Source: Pseudomonadota bacterium
Lineage (GTDB): Bacteria > Pseudomonadota > Alphaproteobacteria > Rhizobiales > Beijerinckiaceae
Direction of reading: 5' to 3'
Length of the DNA stretch: 7,907 bases
Assembly (NCBI GenBank): GCA_023426505.1
Contig: JAFAAP010000046.1
Location: 1 to 7,907 of the forward strand
Shown: positions 1 through 6,613 of the stretch, in pieces
Layout: each line of letters opens with the position of its first letter
Position numbering within the stretch: position 1 is the stretch's first letter
Program-made: the position numbers and the translations under genes
Notes under the pieces: model-generated
Told to the model about the DNA's origin: nothing
What the model saw: the letters and a program-made list of their open reading frames with translations, nothing else
The model's database searches: none

Positions 1-56
1 GCTTGTCCGTGGAGATCCCGGCACCAGTCCTCAAGAACCGCGCCGCCGATGAACCC

Positions 57-85
57 GATATAAGTTCATCAATCCCCAGTGTCAA
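57..85 (-). promoter_or_regulatory. Downstream strong sigma70 promoter (P2), minus strand
   Basis: On the minus strand this has -35 TTGACA (80-85), a 17-base spacer and -10 TATATC (57-62). An A-rich stretch lies immediately upstream. The predicted start is near position 50. The core resembles P1: both read TTGACAC, then one base, then GG, and both reach CTTATA at the -10. The two promoters are therefore probably tandem copies serving one transcription unit that leaves the window on the left. Confidence 0.72.
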
Positions 86-129
86 GCGCTTTCTTTAGGT
101 CGTTTTCCGAAGAAGTCGCCGACACCCTG

Positions 130-155
130 TCCGAAAACAGGATCTCCGAAAACAG
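130..155. repeat. Direct repeat TCCGAAAACAG x2, 15-base period
   Basis: The 11-mer TCCGAAAACAG occurs at 130-140 and again at 145-155, so the copies sit about one and a half helical turns apart. The first copy also forms a small stem, CCTGT (126-130) with ACAGG (137-141). The pair lies between the two minus-strand promoters, upstream of P2. It could be a regulator site or part of the transcript leader from P1, or it could be chance. Confidence 0.45.
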
Positions 156-243
156 AAAGTCGTCCCGGCCGATACCGGGCCAACCTTCGCGGTTCTCAGA
201 GAGGCGTCGAGGCGAACCAGTCAGTGCCGCCGTCGATGGGCGC

Positions 244-293
244 TTTATAAGCCCACCCATTTTCCGGTGTCAACACGCATGTGAAGTTTTTTT
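244..293 (-). promoter_or_regulatory. Upstream strong sigma70 promoter (P1), minus strand
   Basis: Read on the minus strand there is a perfect -35 TTGACA (268-273), an 18-base spacer and a -10 TATAAA (244-249). A run of seven A's (287-293) lies about 14-20 bases upstream of the -35 and resembles an UP element. The bases just after the -10 are GCGCCC, a GC-rich discriminator of the kind found at stringently controlled stable-RNA promoters. Transcription would start near 237 and run toward the left edge. The hexamers are seen directly; the stable-RNA role is inferred. Confidence 0.7.
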
Positions 294-476
294 GACGGTC
301 GCGTTTTCCACCACCTGATCCGCGCCCGAACGCGCATCGGACGTCCCTGCCTCACTGCCGACACAGTGAAGCGCAAAGCAACCGCGAGGCTTGCAGCATC
401 TCCTTGCCGGAGGGATCGCTGCGTCAGCCTGTGCGGGCGGGCTCAAACGTGCTAGAGCGCAGTTCGAGTTCGTCTT

Positions 477-488
477 TATAACGATAAT
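477..488 (+). promoter_or_regulatory. Weak candidate -10 region for the M23 peptidase gene
   Basis: TATAAC (477-482) and GATAAT (483-488) are two overlapping-scale -10-like hexamers in an AT-richer patch 26-37 bases ahead of the peptidase ATG. No good -35 stands at 16-18 bases upstream of either. Transcription from here would give a leader of only about 20 bases, consistent with the lack of a clear Shine-Dalgarno sequence before the ATG. This is a weak call. Confidence 0.25.
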
Positions 489-513
489 TGCAAAACCTAT
501 CCGCTTGGTGTCG

Positions 514-2550
514 ATGAGCCATATCCCTTCCGATGATGATCGCACGACCGGCTCCCGCAGGGAGATCGCGCGCGTGTCGTCCGGAATCGATCTGGGGCAT
601 GAGCCGCCCCTCAACGCCTCCGGCGGCGATGCATCGGAAATCGACAGGCGCGGCGTCAATGTCCGTTGGCTCGGCGCGAGCGTCCTGACGGGCGTGACCG
701 GCGCGGTCCTGATCGGGGCCTCCATCTATATTGCGCTCGAAGGCGCCACTACGTCGGCCAATCCCCCGGAGCGGGCTGCCCTGGGGCCCGTCCGGGGTGG
801 CGACGACCGCGAGCACCCCTCGATCGCGTCACGCAAGGCGGATCGGCTGAACCTCACCGAGAACACGGTGCTGGCCCGCCAGAGCTTCAAGGCTCCTATG
901 ACGATCCGCAACGGCGACCGGGAAGCCATCAAGGTGCGCCAGTTCGTGCGGATCGCCACGAACCTGTCCCTCTCCACCGGGACATACGCGACGGACATTC
1001 CGCCCTTCAATCCCATGCGCCTGTTCGCTGACGCACCGCAGGAGCGCCCGCCCGAGCCCCAGCCGGAGGTGGCCGACGCGGACGTCTCGGTCGTCCGGCA
1101 GGACCTGACGCCGATCGCCATCGAGGCCAGCGCCCCGGCGCTGAGCGACGACGACGTGCTCGCCATGCTGGAGGAGGACCGCCGCCTCTCCGCAGAGGCG
1201 GGGCGGCAGAGCGCCGTCCCCATTCCGGCGCAGCAGATGCTCTCGCGGACCCTGAAGCAGCCGGATGGTCTCGGGGATGCGCTCGGCTATGCCCGGATCG
1301 TCGACGCGCCCTTCAGCACCATCGAGGTGCGGGTGGTGCCCGAGAACGTGACCAATCTCCCCAAGGTCGACCAGAGGGCCGCGGGCCCCCTCGTGGAGGA
1401 ACGGGAGATCATCCTCAAGAAGGGCGAGACCCTCGAGACGGCTCTGCGCTCCTACGGGGCCACGCCGGACCAGATCCAGGCGATCACCAACGCGCTCTCG
1501 GCCCGCATCAAGGTCGCGGCGCTCGGCGAGGGTCAGCGCCTGCGCGTCCTCATCGCTCCCGGGCCGCTGCTCGGGGATCCCCGGCAGATCGTCCGGGTGC
1601 TCGTCTTCGGCGAGAAGGGCATCGAGGCCATCGCGGCCACGAATGATCGCGGCCTCTTCGTTTCCGTCGCGCCCCCCGAGGACCGGAACGATTCCAGGAC
1701 GGCCGTGGCGCAGGAAGAGGAGGCCGAGGACGACGGGCGCGGCGTGCGGCTCTACGAGAGCCTCTACGAGACCGCCATGAAGAACGACCTGCCGCGCCAG
1801 ACGGTCGAGGAGCTGGTGCGGATCTTCGGATACGATCTCGACTTCCAGCGCCGGGTGTCGCCCGGCGACAGCTTCGAGATCTTCTTCGGATCCGACGATG
1901 AGGACGGGCCGCCGGAGGTCCTTTACGCGGCCCTGTCGGTCGGCGGCGAGGCCCGGCGGGTCTATCGCTATCAGGGCGACGACGGAACCGTGGACTTCTT
2001 CGACGATGCCGGCCGCTCCCTGAAGAAGTTCCTGCTCCGCAAGCCGATCACCGACGGCATCCTTCGCTCCGGCTTCGGATCGCGCAATCACCCGATCCTC
2101 GGCTATACCCGCCCGCACACGGGCGTCGACTGGGCCAACCGGATCGGCACCCCGATCCTGGCCGCAGGCAACGGCACCATCCTCAAGGCCCAGTGGGATT
2201 CCGGGGGCTATGGCCGCCGCGTCGAGATCCAGCACACCAACGGCTATGTGACGGCCTATTCGCACATGTCCGCCTTCGGCAAGGGCATCGTGGCCGGCAC
2301 CAAGGTCCAGCAGGGCCAGGTGATCGGCTACGTGGGCAATACGGGCCTGTCGACCGGTCCGCACCTCCACTACGAGGTGATCATCAACGGCAGCTTCGTG
2401 GATCCGCTCAAGATCCGCCTCCCCCGCGGCCGCGAGCTCGAGGGGCGCGGCCTCGCCGAGTTCAAGCGCCAGCGCGAGCAGGTGGACGAGCTCATGACCC
2501 ATGCGACCGGGGCATCGGCCAGCCTCTCCCAGCGCGCCGAACTACGCTAG
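514..2550 (+). CDS. M23 family murein DD-endopeptidase (MepM-like)
   Basis: This 678-residue membrane-anchored zinc endopeptidase probably cuts peptide cross-links in periplasmic peptidoglycan during wall growth. A cytoplasmic N-terminus (1-51) precedes one membrane segment (about 52-75). A long polar, proline- and acid-rich linker follows, then a LysM/OapA-like domain (about 296-350) and a Csd3-like second domain (about 413-500). The C-terminal LytM domain (about 520-640) is intact: H535xxxD539 and H619 of the HxH motif are the zinc ligands expected from the family, with H584 and H617 as catalytic histidines. The order matches MepM/YebA-type enzymes. The ATG at 514 is chosen because the frame upstream, back to a TTG at 391, adds 41 residues with no family look; no clear Shine-Dalgarno supports either. 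TTG 505 and GTG 508 are also possible. The AEC permease follows after 3 bases, so the two are likely cotranscribed. Confidence 0.93.
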   Translation: MSHIPSDDDRTTGSRREIARVSSGIDLGHEPPLNASGGDASEIDRRGVNVRWLGASVLTGVTGAVLIGASIYIALEGATTSANPPERAALGPVRGGDDREHPSIASRKADRLNLTENTVLARQSFKAPMTIRNGDREAIKVRQFVRIATNLSLSTGTYATDIPPFNPMRLFADAPQERPPEPQPEVADADVSVVRQDLTPIAIEASAPALSDDDVLAMLEEDRRLSAEAGRQSAVPIPAQQMLSRTLKQPDGLGDALGYARIVDAPFSTIEVRVVPENVTNLPKVDQRAAGPLVEEREIILKKGETLETALRSYGATPDQIQAITNALSARIKVAALGEGQRLRVLIAPGPLLGDPRQIVRVLVFGEKGIEAIAATNDRGLFVSVAPPEDRNDSRTAVAQEEEAEDDGRGVRLYESLYETAMKNDLPRQTVEELVRIFGYDLDFQRRVSPGDSFEIFFGSDDEDGPPEVLYAALSVGGEARRVYRYQGDDGTVDFFDDAGRSLKKFLLRKPITDGILRSGFGSRNHPILGYTRPHTGVDWANRIGTPILAAGNGTILKAQWDSGGYGRRVEIQHTNGYVTAYSHMSAFGKGIVAGTKVQQGQVIGYVGNTGLSTGPHLHYEVIINGSFVDPLKIRLPRGRELEGRGLAEFKRQREQVDELMTHATGASASLSQRAELR

Positions 2551-2553
2551 CCG

Positions 2554-3471
2554 ATGCTCGACCTGCTTGCGATCGTCCTGCCGGTCTTCGGCCTGATCGG
2601 GATCGGCTATCTGGGACGGCGCACGGGCTTCGTGTCGGAGCGGATGGGAGACGGGCTCTCGGAATTCGTCTTCAGCCTGTCCGTCCCGTGCCTGATCTTC
2701 AACACGCTAGTGAGAGCCAAGATCCCCGAGGTGCAGCCCTGGGGCTACTGGATCTCCTATTTCGCCGGAGTCGCGGTCGTGTGGGCGCTCGCCATGCTGC
2801 TCGGGCGGCGGCTGTTCGGGCTCAAAGGAGTGTCGGCCGTGGTCGCGGGCTTCTCGGCCGGCCAGGCGAACACCGTCTTCGTTGGCGTGCCGATGATCCT
2901 CAAGGCCTACGGAGACGAAGGCGCGGTGCCGCTCTTCCTCCTGATCGCCGTCCACCTGCCCGTCACCATGACGCTGGCGACCATCATGGCCGAAGGGCGA
3001 CAGGCTTCGCCTCTCACCATCCTGAGGCGGCTTGCGACACATCCGATCGTGGTCGGCATCCTGGCCGGCTCCGCCTTCCGGCCGATCGCTCCTTATGTCC
3101 CGGGGCCGGTCTGGCAGATCGTGGAGCTCCTGGCGAGCGCCGCCGTCCCCTGCGCCCTGATCTCCATGGGCATCGCCCTGCGCCGCTACGGGCTGCAGAT
3201 GGGCTGGAAACTGCCGACGCTGATCTCAGCCTTCAAGCTGGTGCTCCACCCGCTGATCGTGCTGCTCCTGGCCACCTACGTGTTCGACATGCCGCCGGTC
3301 TGGGCCGGAGTCGCGGTGCTGTTCGCCTCCTGCCCCTCGGGCATCAACGCCTACCTGTTCGCGGAGCGCTACGGCGAGGGCGTGGCCCTGGCGTCGAGCA
3401 CCGTCACCCTGTCGACCATCCTGGCCCTCGGCACGACCCTGATCTGGCTCTACGTGCTCGGCATCGGCTGA
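2554..3471 (+). CDS. AEC family transporter (auxin efflux carrier-like permease)
   Basis: This is a 305-residue inner-membrane permease, almost entirely hydrophobic, with about ten predicted membrane segments in two groups of five. The first starts at residue 2 and the last ends at the C-terminus. Family hallmarks are the N106-x4-G111-x-P113 stretch in the fourth segment and the PSGINAYLFAERYG segment (261-274) in the second half. Bacterial AEC members export or import small organic anions such as malate or malonate; the substrate here cannot be told from sequence. Its ATG lies 3 bases after the peptidase stop and has no obvious Shine-Dalgarno, so translation probably depends on the upstream gene. 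The last 22 bases overlap the 3' end of the oppositely oriented gluQRS. Confidence 0.9.
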   Translation: MLDLLAIVLPVFGLIGIGYLGRRTGFVSERMGDGLSEFVFSLSVPCLIFNTLVRAKIPEVQPWGYWISYFAGVAVVWALAMLLGRRLFGLKGVSAVVAGFSAGQANTVFVGVPMILKAYGDEGAVPLFLLIAVHLPVTMTLATIMAEGRQASPLTILRRLATHPIVVGILAGSAFRPIAPYVPGPVWQIVELLASAAVPCALISMGIALRRYGLQMGWKLPTLISAFKLVLHPLIVLLLATYVFDMPPVWAGVAVLFASCPSGINAYLFAERYGEGVALASSTVTLSTILALGTTLIWLYVLGIG

Positions 3472-4355
3472 GCCGGAAAACCCAGCCGCTCCCTCAGCTC
3501 CGCGGCCGTGACACCGCGCTCCCGAAGAGCCGCCAGGGCTTCCGACCGCCGGCTCTTGGCGAGCTTGTCCCCCTCCGGGTCGCGGACGAGGTCGTGATGA
3601 TGATAGAGCGGCGTCGGCAGCCCAAGGAGATCCTGGAGCAGGACATGCAGGTCGGTCGCCGCCTCAAGTTCCTTGCCGCGGACCACATGGGTCACGCCCT
3701 GGAGAGCGTCGTCCACCACGACGGACAGATGATAGCTCGTCGGCGTGTCCTTGCGGACGAGGACGGCGTCGCCCCAGCGGCCGGGCTGAGCCTGGCGATG
3801 GCCCTCACGCATGGATCGGTCGAAGCGGACGTAGCCGTGCGGGCCAGGAGACCGAAGGAGCGCCTCGCCCATGTCCAGCCGCCAGGCATGAACGGACCCC
3901 TCGGCGATCCGCCGGGCAGATTCGTCCGGCGGCAGCCCCCTGCAGGTGCCCGGATAGAGCGGCGCGCCGTCGGGGTCCCGCGGCCAGGGCTTTCCCCCTG
4001 TCTCCCGGCAGGCGACGGCCTCGGCGATGTCCTTGCGGGAGCAGAAGCAAGGATAGACCACCCCCCTCCCCTTCAGCCGGGAGAAGGCGGAGCGATAATC
4101 GTCGAAATGCTCCGATTGCCGGCGCACGGGCTCTTCCCACGCGAGGCCGAGCCAGGCGAGATCCTCGTAGATGGCCGCCTCGAATTCGGGACGGCAGCGG
4201 GTCAGGTCGATGTCCTCGATGCGCAGGAGGAAGCGCCCGGCGGACCGCCGTGTAAAATCGTCGTTGAGAAGGGCCGAATAGGCATGGCCGAGATGAAGCC
4301 GCCCGTTCGGGCTGGGAGCGAATCGAAAGACCGGCTTGGTCACGGAGGCCTGCAT
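3450..4355 (-). CDS. gluQRS: Glutamyl-Q tRNA(Asp) synthetase
   Basis: This is a 301-residue paralogue of the glutamyl-tRNA synthetase catalytic core that lacks the anticodon-binding domain. In the family, the enzyme activates glutamate and attaches it to queuosine at position 34 of tRNA-Asp. Visible motifs are the class I HIGH box as H21-L-G-H24 after RFAPSPNG, and the KMSKS box as KLAKS (264-268). The zinc site C103-x-C105 with Y134 and C138 matches the GluQRS pattern. The length is typical. The start is uncertain: ATG at 4355 is used here. A GTG at 4343 would give an N-terminus beginning (M)TKPVFRFAPSP, closer to the usual family start, and a TTG at 4367 is also in frame. None has a good Shine-Dalgarno. 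Function requires queuosine made or salvaged elsewhere in the cell. Confidence 0.95.
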   Translation of the reverse strand: MQASVTKPVFRFAPSPNGRLHLGHAYSALLNDDFTRRSAGRFLLRIEDIDLTRCRPEFEAAIYEDLAWLGLAWEEPVRRQSEHFDDYRSAFSRLKGRGVVYPCFCSRKDIAEAVACRETGGKPWPRDPDGAPLYPGTCRGLPPDESARRIAEGSVHAWRLDMGEALLRSPGPHGYVRFDRSMREGHRQAQPGRWGDAVLVRKDTPTSYHLSVVVDDALQGVTHVVRGKELEAATDLHVLLQDLLGLPTPLYHHHDLVRDPEGDKLAKSRRSEALAALRERGVTAAELRERLGFPAQPMPST

Positions 4356-4369
4356 GGGAGAGGACAAGA

Positions 4370-5020
4370 ATGACCGCCACCCTCCTCGAATCAGAGGCCG
4401 TTCTCAAGAGGGGGCTCGCGGAGCTGACCGAGGCCGAACCGATCATGCGGGACCTCGTGGCCGCGGGCGCCGCCCCCACGCTCCGCAAGCGCCCGCCCGG
4501 GTTCGGGGGCCTGGCGTGGATCGTCGTCGGCCAGCAACTGTCGACCTCCAGCGCAGCGGCGATCTGGGGGCGGGTAAAGGAGCTCTACGATCCTGATTCG
4601 CCCGACCAGTTCCTCGCACTCTCGGACGAGGCGCTTCGCGGCGCCGGGCTTTCCGCCGGCAAGGTCAGGACCCTCCGGGCCGTCGCGGCTGCCGTCGTGG
4701 ACGGAGTTCTCCCGCTCGGCCGGCTGCACGATCTCCCCGCCGACGAGGCCCATGGCCTGCTGACGGCGGTCAAGGGGATCGGCCCCTGGACGGCAGACAT
4801 CTACCTGCTGTTCTGCCTCGGGCACCCCGATGCGTTTCCGGCCGGGGACCTCGCGGTCCAGGAGGCGGCACGCCTCGCCTATGGCCTGGAGCGCCGCCCG
4901 AGCGCGAAAGAGCTGACCGCCTTGGCGGAAAGCTGGCGCCCCTGGCGCGGCGTAGCCGCCAAGGTGCTCTGGGCTTATTATCGGATCGCCAAATCCCGGG
5001 AGGGCAGCCCCGTCTCCTGA
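4370..5020 (+). CDS. DNA-3-methyladenine glycosylase II (AlkA-like, HhH-GPD)
   Basis: This 216-residue base-excision repair enzyme is predicted to remove alkylated purines such as 3-methyladenine from DNA. A helix-hairpin-helix (about 128-147, core KGIGPWTAD) is followed by the GPD loop, with D160 in PAGDLAVQ as the expected catalytic aspartate. The conserved VVGQQLS segment is near residues 52-58. It lacks the extra N-terminal domain of E. coli AlkA (282 residues) and resembles the shorter Mag1-type members. A purine-rich Shine-Dalgarno (GGAGAGGA, 4357-4364) precedes the ATG. The start lies only 14 bases from the divergent gluQRS ATG, so its promoter must lie within gluQRS. A carboxylesterase gene follows after 46 bases on the same strand. 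Confidence 0.9.
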   Translation: MTATLLESEAVLKRGLAELTEAEPIMRDLVAAGAAPTLRKRPPGFGGLAWIVVGQQLSTSSAAAIWGRVKELYDPDSPDQFLALSDEALRGAGLSAGKVRTLRAVAAAVVDGVLPLGRLHDLPADEAHGLLTAVKGIGPWTADIYLLFCLGHPDAFPAGDLAVQEAARLAYGLERRPSAKELTALAESWRPWRGVAAKVLWAYYRIAKSREGSPVS

Positions 5021-5066
5021 GGCGGAGCCCCCCACCGTGCCCTCGGATCCTTGAGGCTTTCCTGCC

Positions 5067-5747
5067 ATGACGACCTTCGACGATGCTCCGCGCCTGGCCC
5101 CCCGGTCGGGACATGTCCGGCAGCTTGTCGTGTTCCTGCACAGCCTCGGCGCGGACGGGCGCGACCTGATCGACATCGGCCGTGAATGGCAGCCATGGTT
5201 GCCCGATGCGGCCTTCGTGGCGCCCCACGCCCCTGATCCCTACGAGGACGCACCCGTCGGGCGTCAGTGGTTTCCCCTGACCTTCCGGGATCCGGGCGAG
5301 TACTGGCGCGGCGTGAACCAGGCGGCTCCCGCCCTCGATTCCTTTCTCGACCAGGAACTGGCGCGGCACGGCCTGCCGGCCTCGAAACTCGCCCTCGTGG
5401 GCTTCAGCCAGGGAACCATGATGGCCCTGCATGTGGGCCTGCGGCGCGCGACGGCGCCCGCGGCAATCGTCGGATATTCGGGGCTTGTAATCCTAGAGGC
5501 CGGGAAAGGGCCGGAGAGCCTTGCGGCCGCGATCCGGTCCAAGCCGCCGGTCCTGCTCGTCCACGGCGATCGGGACGATGTGGTGCCCACCGACATGCTC
5601 TTCTTCTCGAAGGAGGTGCTGGCCGCGGCCGGCACCTCCTGCGCGTGGCATCTCTCCCGCGGGCTGGCCCACGGGATCGACGAGGAGGGGCTACGCCAGG
5701 GCGGGCTCTTCCTGGCCCAGGCTTTCGGCCTCTCCTCCCCTGCTTGA
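5067..5747 (+). CDS. Alpha/beta hydrolase, phospholipase/carboxylesterase family
   Basis: This 226-residue serine hydrolase belongs to the small carboxylesterase/acyl-protein thioesterase-like group. The fold signature FLHSLGADG (23-31) would form the oxyanion hole region. The catalytic triad is visible as S114 in GFSQG, D170 in HGDRDDVVP, and H202 in AHGID. There is no signal peptide, so it should be cytosolic and soluble. The family hydrolyses short-chain carboxylic esters, lysophospholipids or thioesters; the substrate here is unknown. TTGAGG about ten bases before the ATG can serve as a ribosome binding site. It may be cotranscribed with the glycosylase gene upstream (46-base gap). Its stop lies 4 bases from the stop of the convergent aldolase gene, with no visible terminator between. 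Confidence 0.87.
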   Translation: MTTFDDAPRLAPRSGHVRQLVVFLHSLGADGRDLIDIGREWQPWLPDAAFVAPHAPDPYEDAPVGRQWFPLTFRDPGEYWRGVNQAAPALDSFLDQELARHGLPASKLALVGFSQGTMMALHVGLRRATAPAAIVGYSGLVILEAGKGPESLAAAIRSKPPVLLVHGDRDDVVPTDMLFFSKEVLAAAGTSCAWHLSRGLAHGIDEEGLRQGGLFLAQAFGLSSPA

Positions 5748-5751
5748 GCCC

Positions 5752-6525
5752 TCAGCCCCGGGCGGCCTTCAGGGCCACCTGGGCCCCGGCCCTGAGCAGG
5801 GCGGTGTCGCTGGAGATGGAGATCAGATCGAATCCCTTGCGCACGAGTTCGGCGGCGCGCTCGCCGGTGCCGGCATAGACTCCGGCGAGCTTGCCGGCGG
5901 CTCTCACCCGGGCAAGGGCATGGTCGAGAGCGTCCTCGACCTCCGGGCTCGTCGGGTTCATGCTGCGGCCCTGCGACAGGGCAATCGAGAGGTCCGACGG
6001 TCCGATGAAGACCCCGTCGATGCCGGGCACCGCCAGGATGTCGGCGATGATCGCAAGCGCCTCGCGCGTCTCAACCATGGCGAAGGCGACGGAAAGGCCG
6101 TTGGCGGAAGCGAAATAATCAGCCGGCTGGAGACCCGAGAGGGCGAGCGCCCCATGAGGGCCCCAGCTCCGCTCGCCCACCGGCGGGAACTTCATGGCGC
6201 CGGCGAAGCGCCGGGCGTCCTCGAGGGTGTTGATCATGGGGGCGATCACCCCGGAGACGCCCGCATCGAGGAAACGGGACGCGGACGCGAAATCGCCGAC
6301 CGGAATGCGGACCATGGCCGGTTTGCCGGCCGCCGCGATGAGGGGAACCGCCCTCATGGCCGGAGCAAAGTCGATGGCGCCGTGCTGGAGATCGATCACC
6401 ACGGCGTCGAAGGCCTCTCGGGCGAGGAGGCCGGGGATTGCCGGATCCGGCAATCCGCACCAGGCGGCCAGGACGGGAGAGCCGCCTTTCAGGCGGTCGG
6501 GAAAGGAAGGATTCGTGAGCATCAT
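5752..6525 (-). CDS. HpcH/HpaI family class II aldolase
   Basis: This is a 257-residue metal-dependent aldolase of the HpcH/HpaI type. Such enzymes reversibly cleave 4-hydroxy-2-oxo acids to pyruvate plus an aldehyde. Key positions line up with E. coli HpaI at a constant offset of three residues: H48 in DLQHGA (general base), R73 in MVRIP (pyruvate binding), and E152 in MVET with D178 in GPSDLS (metal ligands). The GERSWGP segment (117-123) is also typical. The physiological substrate is not evident because no aromatic-degradation genes are nearby. There are tandem ATG codons at 6525 and 6522; the upstream AAGGTAGGGG is a good ribosome binding site. An inverted repeat lies upstream, near the stop of the zeta subunit gene. 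Confidence 0.9.
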   Translation of the reverse strand: MMLTNPSFPDRLKGGSPVLAAWCGLPDPAIPGLLAREAFDAVVIDLQHGAIDFAPAMRAVPLIAAAGKPAMVRIPVGDFASASRFLDAGVSGVIAPMINTLEDARRFAGAMKFPPVGERSWGPHGALALSGLQPADYFASANGLSVAFAMVETREALAIIADILAVPGIDGVFIGPSDLSIALSQGRSMNPTSPEVEDALDHALARVRAAGKLAGVYAGTGERAAELVRKGFDLISISSDTALLRAGAQVALKAARG

Positions 6526-6557
6526 GCCCCTACCTTATCGCCTTGAGGCGGCTCTTG

Positions 6558-6574
6558 GGCGCCCTGGCGGCGCC
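6558..6574. repeat. GGCGCC hairpin in aldolase 5' leader
   Basis: Two GGCGCC copies (6558-6563 and 6569-6574) separated by five bases can form a six-base GC stem. It lies roughly 35-50 bases ahead of the aldolase ATG. No T-run follows on either strand. It could be a weak pause or leader structure, or a by-product of high GC content. Confidence 0.3.
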
Positions 6575-6597
6575 GATCACACGATTATTTTACGTTT

Positions 6598-6613
6598 GGT
6601 AATCCGGGTTACC
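6598..6613. promoter_or_regulatory. Inverted repeat GGTAA-N6-TTACC, possible operator
   Basis: A perfect 5-base dyad, GGTAA (6598-6602) and TTACC (6609-6613) with a 6-base centre, overlaps the TAA stop of the zeta subunit gene. It lies about 75-90 bases upstream of the aldolase start. No U-tract follows on either strand, so a classical terminator is unlikely. An AT-rich patch (TAAAATAAT on the minus strand) sits just downstream and could hold a -10. An operator for the aldolase gene is possible but speculative. Confidence 0.3.

Larger units (their letters stand above)
1..513. other. Non-coding upstream region with outgoing minus-strand promoters
   Basis: No protein gene is convincing across this stretch. 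The short open frames in it lack ribosome binding sites and family resemblance, apart from an ambiguous minus-strand frame at the left edge that is discussed in the findings. The region carries two strong tandem minus-strand promoters, a short direct repeat and small GC-rich inverted repeats. The part from about 280 to 513 would be the 5' flank of the M23 peptidase gene and shows only a weak plus-strand promoter candidate. No tRNA cloverleaf or recognisable rRNA sequence is visible inside the window. Confidence 0.7.

Noticed and set aside
69..260. Short minus-strand open frame spanning the promoter region
   Set aside because: It starts at the -10 of promoter P1, has no Shine-Dalgarno, ends inside P2 and has no family resemblance.
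287..293. T7 run as an intrinsic terminator
   Set aside because: No GC-rich hairpin precedes it on the plus strand. On the minus strand it is an A-tract at the right distance to be an UP element of promoter P1.
391..513. Upstream extension of the M23 peptidase to a TTG at 391
   Set aside because: The extra 41 residues contain no family feature and would place two hydrophobic patches before the real membrane segment. The ATG at 514 gives the expected short cytoplasmic N-terminus.
829..2502. Long minus-strand open frame opposite the M23 peptidase gene
   Set aside because: Its composition (runs of LALELGEAA, GAGHD, VRAG) is the usual antisense shadow of GC-rich coding DNA. It has no recognisable domain, while the plus strand carries a complete peptidase with intact active site.
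2193..4373. Long plus-strand open frame crossing the peptidase end, the AEC gene and antisense gluQRS
   Set aside because: It is arginine- and proline-rich, changes character across three real genes in other frames, and shows no family motif. It results from suppressed stops in high-GC DNA.
5521..6546. Plus-strand open frame antisense to the aldolase gene
   Set aside because: It overlaps both the hydrolase end and the complete aldolase, has no motif, and shows typical shadow composition (RRSC, GGSHPGKG).
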